Positions 44,604 through 53,182 of a stretch of 64,000 bases of DNA are shown piece after piece. The notes beneath the pieces were generated by a model, which saw only the letters and a program-made list of their open reading frames with translations, made no database searches and was not told where the DNA came from. Numbering within the stretch: the first letter of the stretch is position 1; every line of letters starts with the position of its first letter. This DNA is from an uncultured Mucilaginibacter sp. (lineage in GTDB: Bacteria > Bacteroidota > Bacteroidia > Sphingobacteriales > Sphingobacteriaceae): positions 39,911-103,910 of the forward strand of contig NZ_CAMLHX010000008.1 in assembly GCF_946479965.1 (NCBI RefSeq), written 5' to 3'. Both the position numbers and the translations under genes were made by a program.

Positions 44604-45704
44604 TTAAAAATCAACAACCTTGTAAAATGCTTTTTTACGCTGATAGTTTTGGTCAAATAACAACGGGAAATTCTTTCTTCCTCTAACCGGATAATTATCA
44701 AGCCAGGTGGTACGGTCAGACACGTTCCAGAACGTTACGCTCTTTACAACGTTTTTATACTTCCGCATTATTTTGAACATATCGTTGTATTTCTCTATCT
44801 GTTTTTGTTCAAGCTCGGCAGTATATTCACCCTTTTCGCCCGGTTTTAATTGCCTTTGATTCTTTTCCCAAGGGTAAATAGATATATCAACCTCAGTAAA
44901 ATGTATCTGTAGCCCAAGCGAAGAATATTGCTCAATAGCCTTTGTTAATTCAGCATTTGTCGGTTCATAAATAGACCAATGCGCCTGCAAGCCAACGCCA
45001 TTAATGGGTACTTTTTTATCTTTAAGCATTTTCAATAACTTATATATCCGTTCGCGCTTTTCAGGTCGCTCCGAGTTATACTCGTTATAAAATAATAAGG
45101 CTTTAGGGTCGGCAGCATGTGCGTATTCAAATGCTTTAACAATAAAGTCATCACCGCAGATCTCGTACCATTTAGAGTTGCGTAAAAACTTGGTGCTGTC
45201 ATCATCAATGGCCTCGTTTACCACATCCCAGGCATATATTTTGCCTTTGTAGCGATTAACCACCGTTGTTATGTGGTCTTTTAAACGTTGCAGTAACACC
45301 TCCTTGGTAACTTGCTGGCCGGTAAGCGAATCTGTAAATATCCAGCGGGGAGTTTGCTCGTGCCAGCATAAATTGTGGCCGCGCACCAACAGCCCGTGTT
45401 GCTGAGCAAAATTTACTATTGCGTCAGACTCGGCCCAGTTATACCGGTGCTCAAGCGGGTGTATAGGTCCCATCTTCATAGCATTTTCCGGGGTCATGCT
45501 GCTAAACTGTTTCAGTAAAAGTTCCGTTTCCTTATTACCACTTAAAGTACGCTGAGACACTGCCACACCTATTGGGAAAAGTTTCTTGTACTTATCTTTT
45601 AAGGTGATGGTGGTATCGATCTTCTGTGCGACGGAGATGGACGGCAGGCCGCCGATCAACAACAAGGCGGCTAACAGATTAATACTTAATACTTTTTTCA
45701 TCAT
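44604..45704 (-). CDS. endo-1,4-beta-xylanase, GH10
   Basis: 366 residues with signal peptide (about 1-26). GH10 barrel with acid/base Glu164 (WDVVNEAIDD) and nucleophile Glu271 (IHFTEVDISI); WHEQTPRW is also conserved. No carbohydrate-binding module. Cuts the beta-1,4-xylan backbone. The two possible Met starts differ by one residue. Confidence 0.95.
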   Translation of the reverse strand: MMKKVLSINLLAALLLIGGLPSISVAQKIDTTITLKDKYKKLFPIGVAVSQRTLSGNKETELLLKQFSSMTPENAMKMGPIHPLEHRYNWAESDAIVNFAQQHGLLVRGHNLCWHEQTPRWIFTDSLTGQQVTKEVLLQRLKDHITTVVNRYKGKIYAWDVVNEAIDDDSTKFLRNSKWYEICGDDFIVKAFEYAHAADPKALLFYNEYNSERPEKRERIYKLLKMLKDKKVPINGVGLQAHWSIYEPTNAELTKAIEQYSSLGLQIHFTEVDISIYPWEKNQRQLKPGEKGEYTAELEQKQIEKYNDMFKIMRKYKNVVKSVTFWNVSDRTTWLDNYPVRGRKNFPLLFDQNYQRKKAFYKVVDF

Positions 45705-45929
45705 AATTTAATTAGTTCTAGTTTTTCAACCGGGTGGTTTATACAGGAGCTAAAGATAGAAATTCTTATTAACGAAGTATTTGTCCGTTTGGTTAATGCG
45801 TTTATAAAGTACTACATCGTATTAGTATAAAAATGTGGGTATAAATTATTAAGATACTGTTAACCTGCCTATATTGGCGGCGAATTTTACACGAGAAGAT
45901 AAACCCCGTCTTCACAAACAATATAATAA

Positions 45930-46682
45930 ATGTCTTTATCAACAAATGCCAAAGTAGCTGTTGTTACCGGAGGCGCATCCGGATTAGGGTTGGCAACAAC
46001 AAAAAAGTTTGTGGCCCAAAATATCAGAACAGTGATTGTTGGCCGCAACGAAGCTAACCTGAAACAAACCGCTGATGAATTAGGCGAGCTTTGCACCTAT
46101 AAAGTTTGCGACCTGAGCGATCTGGCTGCTATCCCTGCATTGATAAAGGGGATTGAAGCGGAGTTTGGCACCATTGATATTTTAGTTAACAATGCAGGTA
46201 TCAACCTTAAGAAGAAATTTGAGGAAGTTAGCGATGAAGAGTTTCAACGCATTGTTCAAACTAACGTAAACTCTGTTTTTACGGTAAGTCGCGAAGTAGT
46301 GAAGATAATGTTAGAGAAAGGCGCGGGCACCATTGTTAACATCAGCTCAATGGCGGCGCAGTATGGCATCCCTTATGTTATTGCCTATACCGCCGCAAAA
46401 ACAGCAATTGACGGTATGACCAAAGCTATGGCTGTTGAACTATCGCCAAAAGGCATCCGCGTAAATTGCGTGGCTCCGGGCTTTATAAAAACTGCCATGA
46501 GTGCTAAAGCGTTAGACAGTGATCCGGAACGTAAAAACAAAGTAATGTCTCGTACGCCGATGGGTTATTTGGGTGTGCCTGAAGATGTTGCAGAGGCGGT
46601 TTACTTCCTGGCGTCTGATTCGGCTAAATACATTACAGGTGTTGTATTACCTGTCGATGGTGGTAACTCTATCGGTTTTTAA
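45930..46682 (+). CDS. SDR oxidoreductase (fructuronate/gluconate 5-dehydrogenase type)
   Basis: 250 residues. TGGASGLG at 13-20, NNAG 87-90, Ser139/140, Tyr153, Lys157 (YTAAK). It lies 27 bases before uxuA on the same strand. In many Bacteroidota a KduD/gluconate-5-dehydrogenase-like SDR replaces the classical UxuB fructuronate reductase, so it probably interconverts fructuronate and mannonate; this is inferred from context. Confidence 0.85.
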   Translation: MSLSTNAKVAVVTGGASGLGLATTKKFVAQNIRTVIVGRNEANLKQTADELGELCTYKVCDLSDLAAIPALIKGIEAEFGTIDILVNNAGINLKKKFEEVSDEEFQRIVQTNVNSVFTVSREVVKIMLEKGAGTIVNISSMAAQYGIPYVIAYTAAKTAIDGMTKAMAVELSPKGIRVNCVAPGFIKTAMSAKALDSDPERKNKVMSRTPMGYLGVPEDVAEAVYFLASDSAKYITGVVLPVDGGNSIGF

Positions 46683-46709
46683 TTTTTTTGACAAGAAAAT
46701 ATCACTACA

Positions 46710-47900
46710 ATGATACCAGATTTAGAACAAACCTTCCGTTGGTTCGGCCCTAATGATGCCGTTACCCTGCAGGCCATAACACAAACAGGCGCAACAGGCA
46801 TTGTTAACGCCCTGCACCACATACAGCCCGGCGAAGTATGGAGCCCTGAAGAGATAAAGAAACGAAAAGATATTATTGAAGCAGCAGGCCTTACATGGTC
46901 CGTTGTAGAGAGCGTGAATATTCACGAAAGTATAAAAATTGCAGGTCCGGGCAGGGATGCAGCTATAAAAAACTACATTGAAACCCTGCAAAACCTTGCA
47001 GCAGCGGGCATCTATACCGTTTGCTACAACTTTATGCCGGTGTTGGACTGGACACGTACTAATCTTGATTTCAGGCTGCCAAACAATGCTTCGGCCTTGC
47101 GTTATCATGCCCCTGCTTTACACGCGTTTGATCTTTATATTTTAGAACGCCCTGAAGCTTTTGATGAGTTTACACCTGCCCAGCAAAAAGCTGCGAAAGA
47201 GTACTTAGACAGTCTTACTGCTGAAGAAAAAGAACTGCTTATCAATACCGTAATGGCGGGCTTACCCGGCACAACTGATGTTTATACTATTGAGGAGTTT
47301 AAAGAACATCTAAAAAAATACGAGCATATAGATGCCGCTACACTAAAGGCAAATTTGGCTTACTTTTTACAAGCCATTATGCCTGATTGCGAAAAGCTGG
47401 GCATAAAAATGTGCATTCACCCGGACGATCCACCGTTTGCGATATTAGGCCTTCCAAGGGTGGTTTCTACCGAGGCCGACCTGAAGTTTTTGGTTGATGC
47501 CGCGCCATCGCCAAGCAATGGCATTACTTTTTGTACAGGCTCGTTAGGTGCCCGTGGCGATAACGACCTGCCGGGTATAGTTGAACGCTTGGGTCAGCAT
47601 TTTCATTTTATACACCTCCGCAATGTTAGGCGCGAGGCGGACGGGAGTTTTTATGAGGACCACCACCTGGAAGGCACTACCGATATGTATGCTGTGATGA
47701 AAGCGCTTATTTTAGAGCAAAAGAAACGTGCTGACAGTGGCAGAACAGATCTGGCCATCCCAATGCGCCCTGACCATGGCCATAAGATATTGGACGATTA
47801 CAATTACGATACCTATCCCGGTTATTCAGTAACCGGCCGAATGAAGGGCTTAGCAGAGTTGCGCGGCCTTGAAATGGGCATAAAGCGGACTATATTATAA
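46710..47900 (+). CDS. uxuA: mannonate dehydratase
   Basis: 396 residues. UxuA dehydrates D-mannonate to 2-keto-3-deoxygluconate in glucuronate catabolism. Visible blocks: TFRWFGPNDAVTL, GAT GIVNALHHI-type N-terminus, MCIHPDDPPF, CTGSLGARGDND, HFIHLRNV and MRPDHGHKI. It forms an operon with the SDR upstream. Together with GH10 and GH28 it indicates growth on glucuronoxylan and pectin. Confidence 0.95.
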   Translation: MIPDLEQTFRWFGPNDAVTLQAITQTGATGIVNALHHIQPGEVWSPEEIKKRKDIIEAAGLTWSVVESVNIHESIKIAGPGRDAAIKNYIETLQNLAAAGIYTVCYNFMPVLDWTRTNLDFRLPNNASALRYHAPALHAFDLYILERPEAFDEFTPAQQKAAKEYLDSLTAEEKELLINTVMAGLPGTTDVYTIEEFKEHLKKYEHIDAATLKANLAYFLQAIMPDCEKLGIKMCIHPDDPPFAILGLPRVVSTEADLKFLVDAAPSPSNGITFCTGSLGARGDNDLPGIVERLGQHFHFIHLRNVRREADGSFYEDHHLEGTTDMYAVMKALILEQKKRADSGRTDLAIPMRPDHGHKILDDYNYDTYPGYSVTGRMKGLAELRGLEMGIKRTIL

Positions 47901-47929
47901 TATCAAAATACAATTTGAAACAGCTTGAG

Positions 47930-47957
47930 AGCCCCGCATTTTGCGGGGCTATTTTTG
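47930..47957 (+). terminator. terminator of the uxuA operon
   Basis: AGCCCCGCA / TGCGGGGCT followed by ATTTTTGTTT. Confidence 0.85.
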
Positions 47958-48115
47958 TTTACGGCAACAATTTTTCTTTTGGATTGTTAACCAACGGTAA
48001 TTAAGTGGCGGCAACTATAAGTATTATATAATCGAGGGAAAAAATATTTATATTTAATCCGACAATATTAATAGCCGGGCTGTGCCCGGCGACAATAAAT
48101 ACAACCCTGACCCAA

Positions 48116-48835
48116 TTGAAAAAAAAGGTACTAATAACCGGCGCAAGCAGAGGCCTTGGCCTGGCAATATCAAAACTATTAGCCCCACATTATCACCTGA
48201 TATTGCACGCTTCTACCCCCGAAAGTTTTACTGAAATTATTCCGGACAGCGATATTTTATGTGCCGATCTGTCTGACGCTGAACAATTGGCTGAGTTTTG
48301 CAAACAACTTAAAAAACAACACGGCAGCGAGCTATACGGCGTGATCAATAACGCAGGGGTGACCTTTGACAACTCCATCATTTATCAGCAGGAAAAACAT
48401 ATTGATGCGATGTTGAACGTTAATCTTCGCGCGCCAATTCTGATCTGTAAAACCGTTATGAAACTGTTTGCGGCCAATGGCGGGGGGGTTATTATTAATA
48501 TGAGTTCGGTTGTAGGCGAAAGCGGCAACGCGTTCCAGGCTGTTTACGCTGCTACAAAAGCGGCGCTTGTGGCCTTTTCACGGTCGCTTGCACAGGAGGC
48601 CGCAGTAATGAGCGATCCTAATAATGTTCGTGTACTGTGTGTATCGCCCGGCTTTATTGATACCGATATGACAGCCAATATTCCGGCCGAGATGAAGGAA
48701 AAATATCTAAAAATGATTCCCGCGAAAAAGATGGGAACACCTGAAGACATAGCCGAAACAATTTATTTTTTATTATCAGAAAAGGCCTCTTATATTAATG
48801 GCACTAACGTGCATGTAAACGGAGGTTTATTTTAA
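48116..48835 (+). CDS. 3-oxoacyl-ACP reductase (FabG-like)
   Basis: 239 residues, start TTG (no ATG or GTG in frame nearby). Classical SDR: TGASRGLG at 8-15, NNAG at 78-81, Ser130/131, Tyr144 and Lys148 (YAATK), and the VNGGLF ending typical of FabG-like reductases. In this operon it should reduce 3-oxoacyl-ACP made by the ketosynthase at 49714. First gene of a six-gene FAS-like operon, 3 bases before the next gene. Confidence 0.88.
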   Translation: MKKKVLITGASRGLGLAISKLLAPHYHLILHASTPESFTEIIPDSDILCADLSDAEQLAEFCKQLKKQHGSELYGVINNAGVTFDNSIIYQQEKHIDAMLNVNLRAPILICKTVMKLFAANGGGVIINMSSVVGESGNAFQAVYAATKAALVAFSRSLAQEAAVMSDPNNVRVLCVSPGFIDTDMTANIPAEMKEKYLKMIPAKKMGTPEDIAETIYFLLSEKASYINGTNVHVNGGLF

Positions 48836-48838
48836 CTT

Positions 48839-49417
48839 ATGCCCGATCCTAAAAACCCTGTTTATCACGAAACACTTGTTGGCGACAAGCCTAAACAATG
48901 GTTGCTGCATGGAGCCACCAAACGTCTTATTGACACATACCACTACCATTCGCCGAAAGTAGGCGTGGTTGCAAGTTATACACCCAAAGAGCGCGATGTT
49001 AAAGATCATTTTGGCATCTTCAGGGGTGTTGACCAGGTAGAATCGTTCGCGCAGGCCAGTATTGCATCATGCGGCACTTACTCGCAATGTAAAAAGCAAA
49101 ATTGCAAGCCAATTGATCTCCGGGATGATTTTGTGCCGGTGTTCCTCAGTATAGGCAGCGTTACTTACCACAACTATTTGCAAAAGGGTGAAACATTTAT
49201 TAACATTGGTATCATTAAGTTCTATAAGTTCAGGCAGATGATCTGCGACGGTAGGATCTACAAAGTACCGCCCGGGTTGGAACTTGATGCATATTTTAAA
49301 GACTTTACCGATGAGCGTTTATTAGCATATGATCTCCCAAAAGATTTTAAACTAATTGCCGAGCTGTTTGATATAACCGGCCAGGCTATAAAAAAAGAAA
49401 TTTTTAACTCGTTATAA
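48839..49417 (+). CDS. hotdog-fold dehydratase-like protein (FabZ-like)
   Basis: 192 residues. The block DHFGIFRGVDQVESFAQASI resembles FabZ/FabA (GHFPGxPIMPGVLQIEAMAQ), with candidate catalytic His57 and Glu68 in the right order and spacing. A Cys-rich loop (CGTYSQCKKQNC, residues about 78-90) is unusual. Longer than FabZ (about 150). In context it should dehydrate 3-hydroxyacyl-ACP, but the PGVL signature is not kept, so a different hotdog function is possible. Confidence 0.7.
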   Translation: MPDPKNPVYHETLVGDKPKQWLLHGATKRLIDTYHYHSPKVGVVASYTPKERDVKDHFGIFRGVDQVESFAQASIASCGTYSQCKKQNCKPIDLRDDFVPVFLSIGSVTYHNYLQKGETFINIGIIKFYKFRQMICDGRIYKVPPGLELDAYFKDFTDERLLAYDLPKDFKLIAELFDITGQAIKKEIFNSL

Positions 49418-49433
49418 TACAGCACAATACAGT

Positions 49434-49712
49434 ATGAAAGAATATAGCCAAGAAGACAGACAAGAAATTCTTAATGATCTGTTAGAGGTACTTAAAACAG
49501 TCAGGACAATTGACCCGGCGAAACTGGAGGGCGTAACCGAAGAAACCGATTTCCTGGCGGATATGAATGCGCCAAGTACCGAACTCATCAACATTGCTGT
49601 AAAGGTTGAGCAAAAATTTGAAGTTGAGTTTGAGGATGACGATATAGACCGTTTAGGTTCAAAGGTGAAGGATGTGATAGATTTGATTATACTAGCTAAA
49701 GAAAGGGGTTAA
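49434..49712 (+). CDS. acyl carrier protein, atypical
   Basis: 92 residues, acidic, four-helix ACP pattern: helix I ILNDLLEVLKTVR, the TDFLADMNAPSTELINIAV segment, then KVEQKFEVEFEDDDIDRL. The usual attachment motif DSL is replaced by PSTEL; Ser48 is the only serine in the right place. ACP-like helix II and III follow. Stop is one base before the ketosynthase ATG. The phosphopantetheinyl transferase at 51873 probably activates it. Confidence 0.85.
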   Translation: MKEYSQEDRQEILNDLLEVLKTVRTIDPAKLEGVTEETDFLADMNAPSTELINIAVKVEQKFEVEFEDDDIDRLGSKVKDVIDLIILAKERG

Positions 49713-49713
49713 A

Positions 49714-51066
49714 ATGCCTGTACAAGGTAGAAAAGTAGCGGTGGTTGGCATGAGTGCGGCGGTACCTACCTGCAAAGGTCTGGATGATTTTAGCAACAAG
49801 CTATTTGCCGGCGAAAGTATGATACGCTTATGGGATAAGGCTGTAGACAGGGGTAAACAAATGCGCTCAACTGTGGCGGGTTATATTACTCCGGAGGAAA
49901 TGGATCTGGAGCCTATATACAATGCTGTGTCAAGCGAGTACCCCGAAACATACATTGATCTGCTGGGGCGTATTCCCGATATTAACCTGGCGACCGCCGA
50001 CATGGGTAGTATATGGGCCATGATCGGTTCAAAAGAAGCTATTGAAATGGCTGGCTGGACCGAAGCCGAAGTGCGCTCTGAAGGCACCGCAGTGGTAATT
50101 GGATCAGGTGGTGGGGGCAACGAGATTTCACGCGTAGCATGGCACGGATTTTTCCAGGAAGGCAAAAAAACACGTTACGCGGGATCGCATACTGTTGACC
50201 GCGCTATGGGTTATCGCGAAGCTGCCAACGTATCCTGCTTTATAAAAAACCGCGGCGTTTGTGAAGCTATTGTTTCGGCATGCGCTACGGGCCTGGGCAA
50301 TATTGGCTACGCTTATCGCTTAATAAAATTTGGCATGCAGGACCGGGCCATAACAGGCGGTATTGAAGGCACTGCCTTAGAAACCTTTATTGGTTTTGAT
50401 GCTATGCAGGTGTTGGCCAAAGGATTTAGTCCGGAAGAAAGCTCCCGCCCGTTCGATTTGAAACGTAATGGTTTTGTGTGCTCATTTGGCAGCGGAATTA
50501 TCGCTTTGGAAGACTATGAAATGGCCAAAGCTCGCGGTGCCAAGATCTACGGCGTTATTGACGAATACTTTAATAATTCTGATGGTGACGGCGATATGTT
50601 TGCCCCATCATTTGCCGGTCAGCAGCGTTTGTGGGCCGGGCTTGCAGCAGGCGGCGCGCATATTAAGCCGGATGTGGTTAAAGTGCATGGAACATCTACC
50701 CCGGTGGGCGATATAATTGAGCTGCTAAGTGTCGCCGAAATTTTAGGCGAAACCGGCTACCACGTATCTGCACCAAAATCGCAATTTGGGCACATGCTGG
50801 GCGCGGCAGGTTCTGTGGAAATGATCGCTGCTTTGCTGATGCTGGATAAGCAGAAAGTATCACCTTGCGTTAATTCGGAAACACTAAATACAGAGTTGGA
50901 GTTCTTCCAGTTAAAAGACGGCTGGAAAGGCCCCATGAAACCGGTTGCCGAATACAGGCACCTTATACCACAGCAAGCGGTAGAAAAAGAGATAAACCAG
51001 ATAGTTTGCTTAAACTATGGCTTTGGCGGCACCAACAGCGCCCTTGCCCTATCACGCGACGTTTAG
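49714..51066 (+). CDS. beta-ketoacyl-ACP synthase (FabF-like)
   Basis: 450 residues, thiolase fold. Active-site Cys190 (VSACATGLGN), His325 (VHGTSTPVGD), Lys355-Ser and His360 (KSQFGHMLGAAG), so the condensing set is complete. The N-terminal third contains an insertion relative to E. coli FabF (IYNAVSSEYPETYIDLLGRI). No chain-length-factor partner is present, so it acts as a homodimeric type II enzyme. Operon partner of the ACP and FabI-like reductase. Confidence 0.92.
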   Translation: MPVQGRKVAVVGMSAAVPTCKGLDDFSNKLFAGESMIRLWDKAVDRGKQMRSTVAGYITPEEMDLEPIYNAVSSEYPETYIDLLGRIPDINLATADMGSIWAMIGSKEAIEMAGWTEAEVRSEGTAVVIGSGGGGNEISRVAWHGFFQEGKKTRYAGSHTVDRAMGYREAANVSCFIKNRGVCEAIVSACATGLGNIGYAYRLIKFGMQDRAITGGIEGTALETFIGFDAMQVLAKGFSPEESSRPFDLKRNGFVCSFGSGIIALEDYEMAKARGAKIYGVIDEYFNNSDGDGDMFAPSFAGQQRLWAGLAAGGAHIKPDVVKVHGTSTPVGDIIELLSVAEILGETGYHVSAPKSQFGHMLGAAGSVEMIAALLMLDKQKVSPCVNSETLNTELEFFQLKDGWKGPMKPVAEYRHLIPQQAVEKEINQIVCLNYGFGGTNSALALSRDV

Positions 51067-51070
51067 CATC

Positions 51071-51892
51071 ATGATAAATAATCAAGGTAAAGTAGCGGTA
51101 ATTTTTGGGGTTCGTAACGAAAGTTCTATTGCCTGGGATGTAGCGTTAAAGCTGCACAGATCAGGCTGTAAGGTGGCATTAAGCTACATGGCTGATACCA
51201 AAACTGAGGTGTTGCACCTGATAGAACAAAACGGCATGGATACCGCCTACGCTGCCGAGGTTGATGTGCGCGATGAAGACCAAATAACCGCTTTTATAAA
51301 AGGCGCGCATGATGGCCTTGGCCCGATAAACTATGTGCTGCATGGCGTGGCTTTCGGCAGTCAGAATGTGATGTGTTACACCATTCCGGGTATTGATGAA
51401 CCGGCTCCCGAATACATAAACATTCCCTTTGAGGAATTTATGGATGCGTTCAACATCAGCGCCTACTCCTTACTGCGGATAGCCCGCGTAGCCGAGAAAT
51501 TCTGCACAGACGACGCGTCTATATTAACCCTCACCTACAATGCTTCACAGCGGGTATTTCCGCCATATGCGGGCATGGCCATTTGCAAGGCTGCTTTAGA
51601 GAATATCATGATCTACCTGGCAAGTTATTTCCGGAAGAGAAAAATACGGGTAAACGCCATATCGGCAGGTTTGGTAATGACCACCTCCGCAGGCGGCATA
51701 AATGGCGTTCGCACCCTGCGTAAAATAGGCAAGTTCACTGCGCCGCTGGGTAATATTACAGCGAGTGATGTGGGCGACGCTTCCCTTTACTACTTCTCTG
51801 ATCTTTCAAAACGGGTTACAGGCAATATTCATTTTGTTGACGGTGGTTTTAATGTTATGGGGCTTGGTGTAGATGGAGACAAAACTAACTGA
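51071..51892 (+). CDS. enoyl-ACP reductase (FabI-like)
   Basis: 273 residues from ATG 51071, which follows the ketosynthase stop by four bases; the longer open frame runs back into that gene. FabI pattern: FGVRNESSIAW near the N-terminus, Tyr166-X6-Lys173 (YAGMAICK), GGFNVMG at the end. Reduces the trans-2-enoyl-ACP to acyl-ACP with NADH or NADPH. The housekeeping FabI is expected elsewhere, so this looks like a dedicated copy. Confidence 0.88.
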   Translation: MINNQGKVAVIFGVRNESSIAWDVALKLHRSGCKVALSYMADTKTEVLHLIEQNGMDTAYAAEVDVRDEDQITAFIKGAHDGLGPINYVLHGVAFGSQNVMCYTIPGIDEPAPEYINIPFEEFMDAFNISAYSLLRIARVAEKFCTDDASILTLTYNASQRVFPPYAGMAICKAALENIMIYLASYFRKRKIRVNAISAGLVMTTSAGGINGVRTLRKIGKFTAPLGNITASDVGDASLYYFSDLSKRVTGNIHFVDGGFNVMGLGVDGDKTN

Positions 51893-52274
51893 GAGCCTTG
51901 AAAGCCTAACCGCACAACAATTTGCCGCAGGCAACGACCTGGTGTTTGTACCCGGCTTTGAAGCGTCCCTAACCCCCGGATTTAAAAACAAAGTTTACAC
52001 CGAACAAGAATTAGCCTACTGCGACCAGTTTGCCGATTCCCTGCTGCGTTATGCCTCTACCTGGGCAGCCAAAGAAGCCGTTTACAAAGCCGTAAAACAG
52101 TTAGACAAAAGCACAGCGGGCTGGAAAAAGATCGAGATCATTCGTGAAAAGATCGGCGGCAGGCCCCATGTCATTCTGCACCAACCTCAGCTTGCCAACA
52201 TCAGCGTTAGCTTAAGCATTACGCATGATGGCGATTATGCATGGGCGGTGGCGATTGCTAAAGTTATATCTTAA
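51873..52274 (+). CDS. 4'-phosphopantetheinyl transferase (AcpS-like)
   Basis: 133 residues; overlaps the FabI-like gene by 20 bases, so translation is coupled. AcpS signature: Asp22 (GNDLVFV) and Glu68 (TWAAKEAVYKA). It should transfer the 4'-phosphopantetheine arm to the operon's own ACP at 49434. Last gene of the operon; its stop overlaps that of the convergent methyltransferase by four bases. Confidence 0.88.
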   Translation: METKLTESLESLTAQQFAAGNDLVFVPGFEASLTPGFKNKVYTEQELAYCDQFADSLLRYASTWAAKEAVYKAVKQLDKSTAGWKKIEIIREKIGGRPHVILHQPQLANISVSLSITHDGDYAWAVAIAKVIS

Positions 52275-52996
52275 CTATTCTCATTTCTCTTTTTAACTGC
52301 CCTGATGCACATAAACGCAGGGAATTCATTCAGTTCCTTAAAATGTCTTGGGTCAAGCTGTTCAAACTCTGCTGTTGGTTTAGGTTCAACCAGTTTGTCA
52401 ATGTAAAAACCGTTGTCGGTTAACGGCAATATGCATTCGGTTAGTGGCCTTCTGAAACTATTTACCTCCACAGGTCCTCCGAAATCTTTCCAGGTGCATT
52501 TTACATTTTCAACGTCAAAGTATTTTTTTGATTTGAAAAAAGTGTATTCAAAAAACGGATGCTCTATAGATATTACCAACGTTCCGTTGGGTTTTAAAAC
52601 CCTGTAAAATTCCTTTATCGTCACCGTCCAATCTTCCACATAATGCAGGGCCAGGGCACAAAGCACAACATCACATGATTCAGTTGCTATCTCCTCAAAA
52701 GGAAGCGAAAGATCATGAACAAAAAACTCGCCCTTATTGCCGTTTCTTTTAATGGCCAGCTCAACCATTTTTGGGCTGATATCGAAGCCTTTCACAACAG
52801 CCCCCTTGCCGATCAAGATTTCAGCGTACTTCCCCGGTCCGCAGGCTGCATCCAAAACTGTTTTTCCGTTAACATCCGGCAATAACTGCAAGGTATTGGG
52901 CCTGTCGTAATAGGCGTTATGGGGTTTGTGATCAATAAGGTTGCTATAAGCTTCAGCCATTTGTTCATAAGCTGATATTATCTTTTGTTTGATCAT
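52271..52996 (-). CDS. class I SAM-dependent methyltransferase
   Basis: 241 residues. SAM-binding motif VLDAACGPGKYAE, then GFDISPKMVELA and the post-motif CALALHYVEDW. Methyltransf_11-like. Substrate unknown. Convergent with, and touching, the FAS-like operon; not obviously part of it. Confidence 0.88.
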   Translation of the reverse strand: MIKQKIISAYEQMAEAYSNLIDHKPHNAYYDRPNTLQLLPDVNGKTVLDAACGPGKYAEILIGKGAVVKGFDISPKMVELAIKRNGNKGEFFVHDLSLPFEEIATESCDVVLCALALHYVEDWTVTIKEFYRVLKPNGTLVISIEHPFFEYTFFKSKKYFDVENVKCTWKDFGGPVEVNSFRRPLTECILPLTDNGFYIDKLVEPKPTAEFEQLDPRHFKELNEFPAFMCIRAVKKRNENS

Positions 52997-53182
52997 GTGG
53001 CTATCTGAGCATATCGTTCGATGACATAAATCTAATAATAATTTAAGTTTGGGAAAGTGGATATCGGATTATTAAGCTAAAAGTAAACGACTGCAAGTTG
53101 ATTGTTTTTAAGTTAAAATTATCACCACATAAATTTTAATTATCCGCACCTTTGCTTTGCGTAAAACGTGCCTTTATACCAT

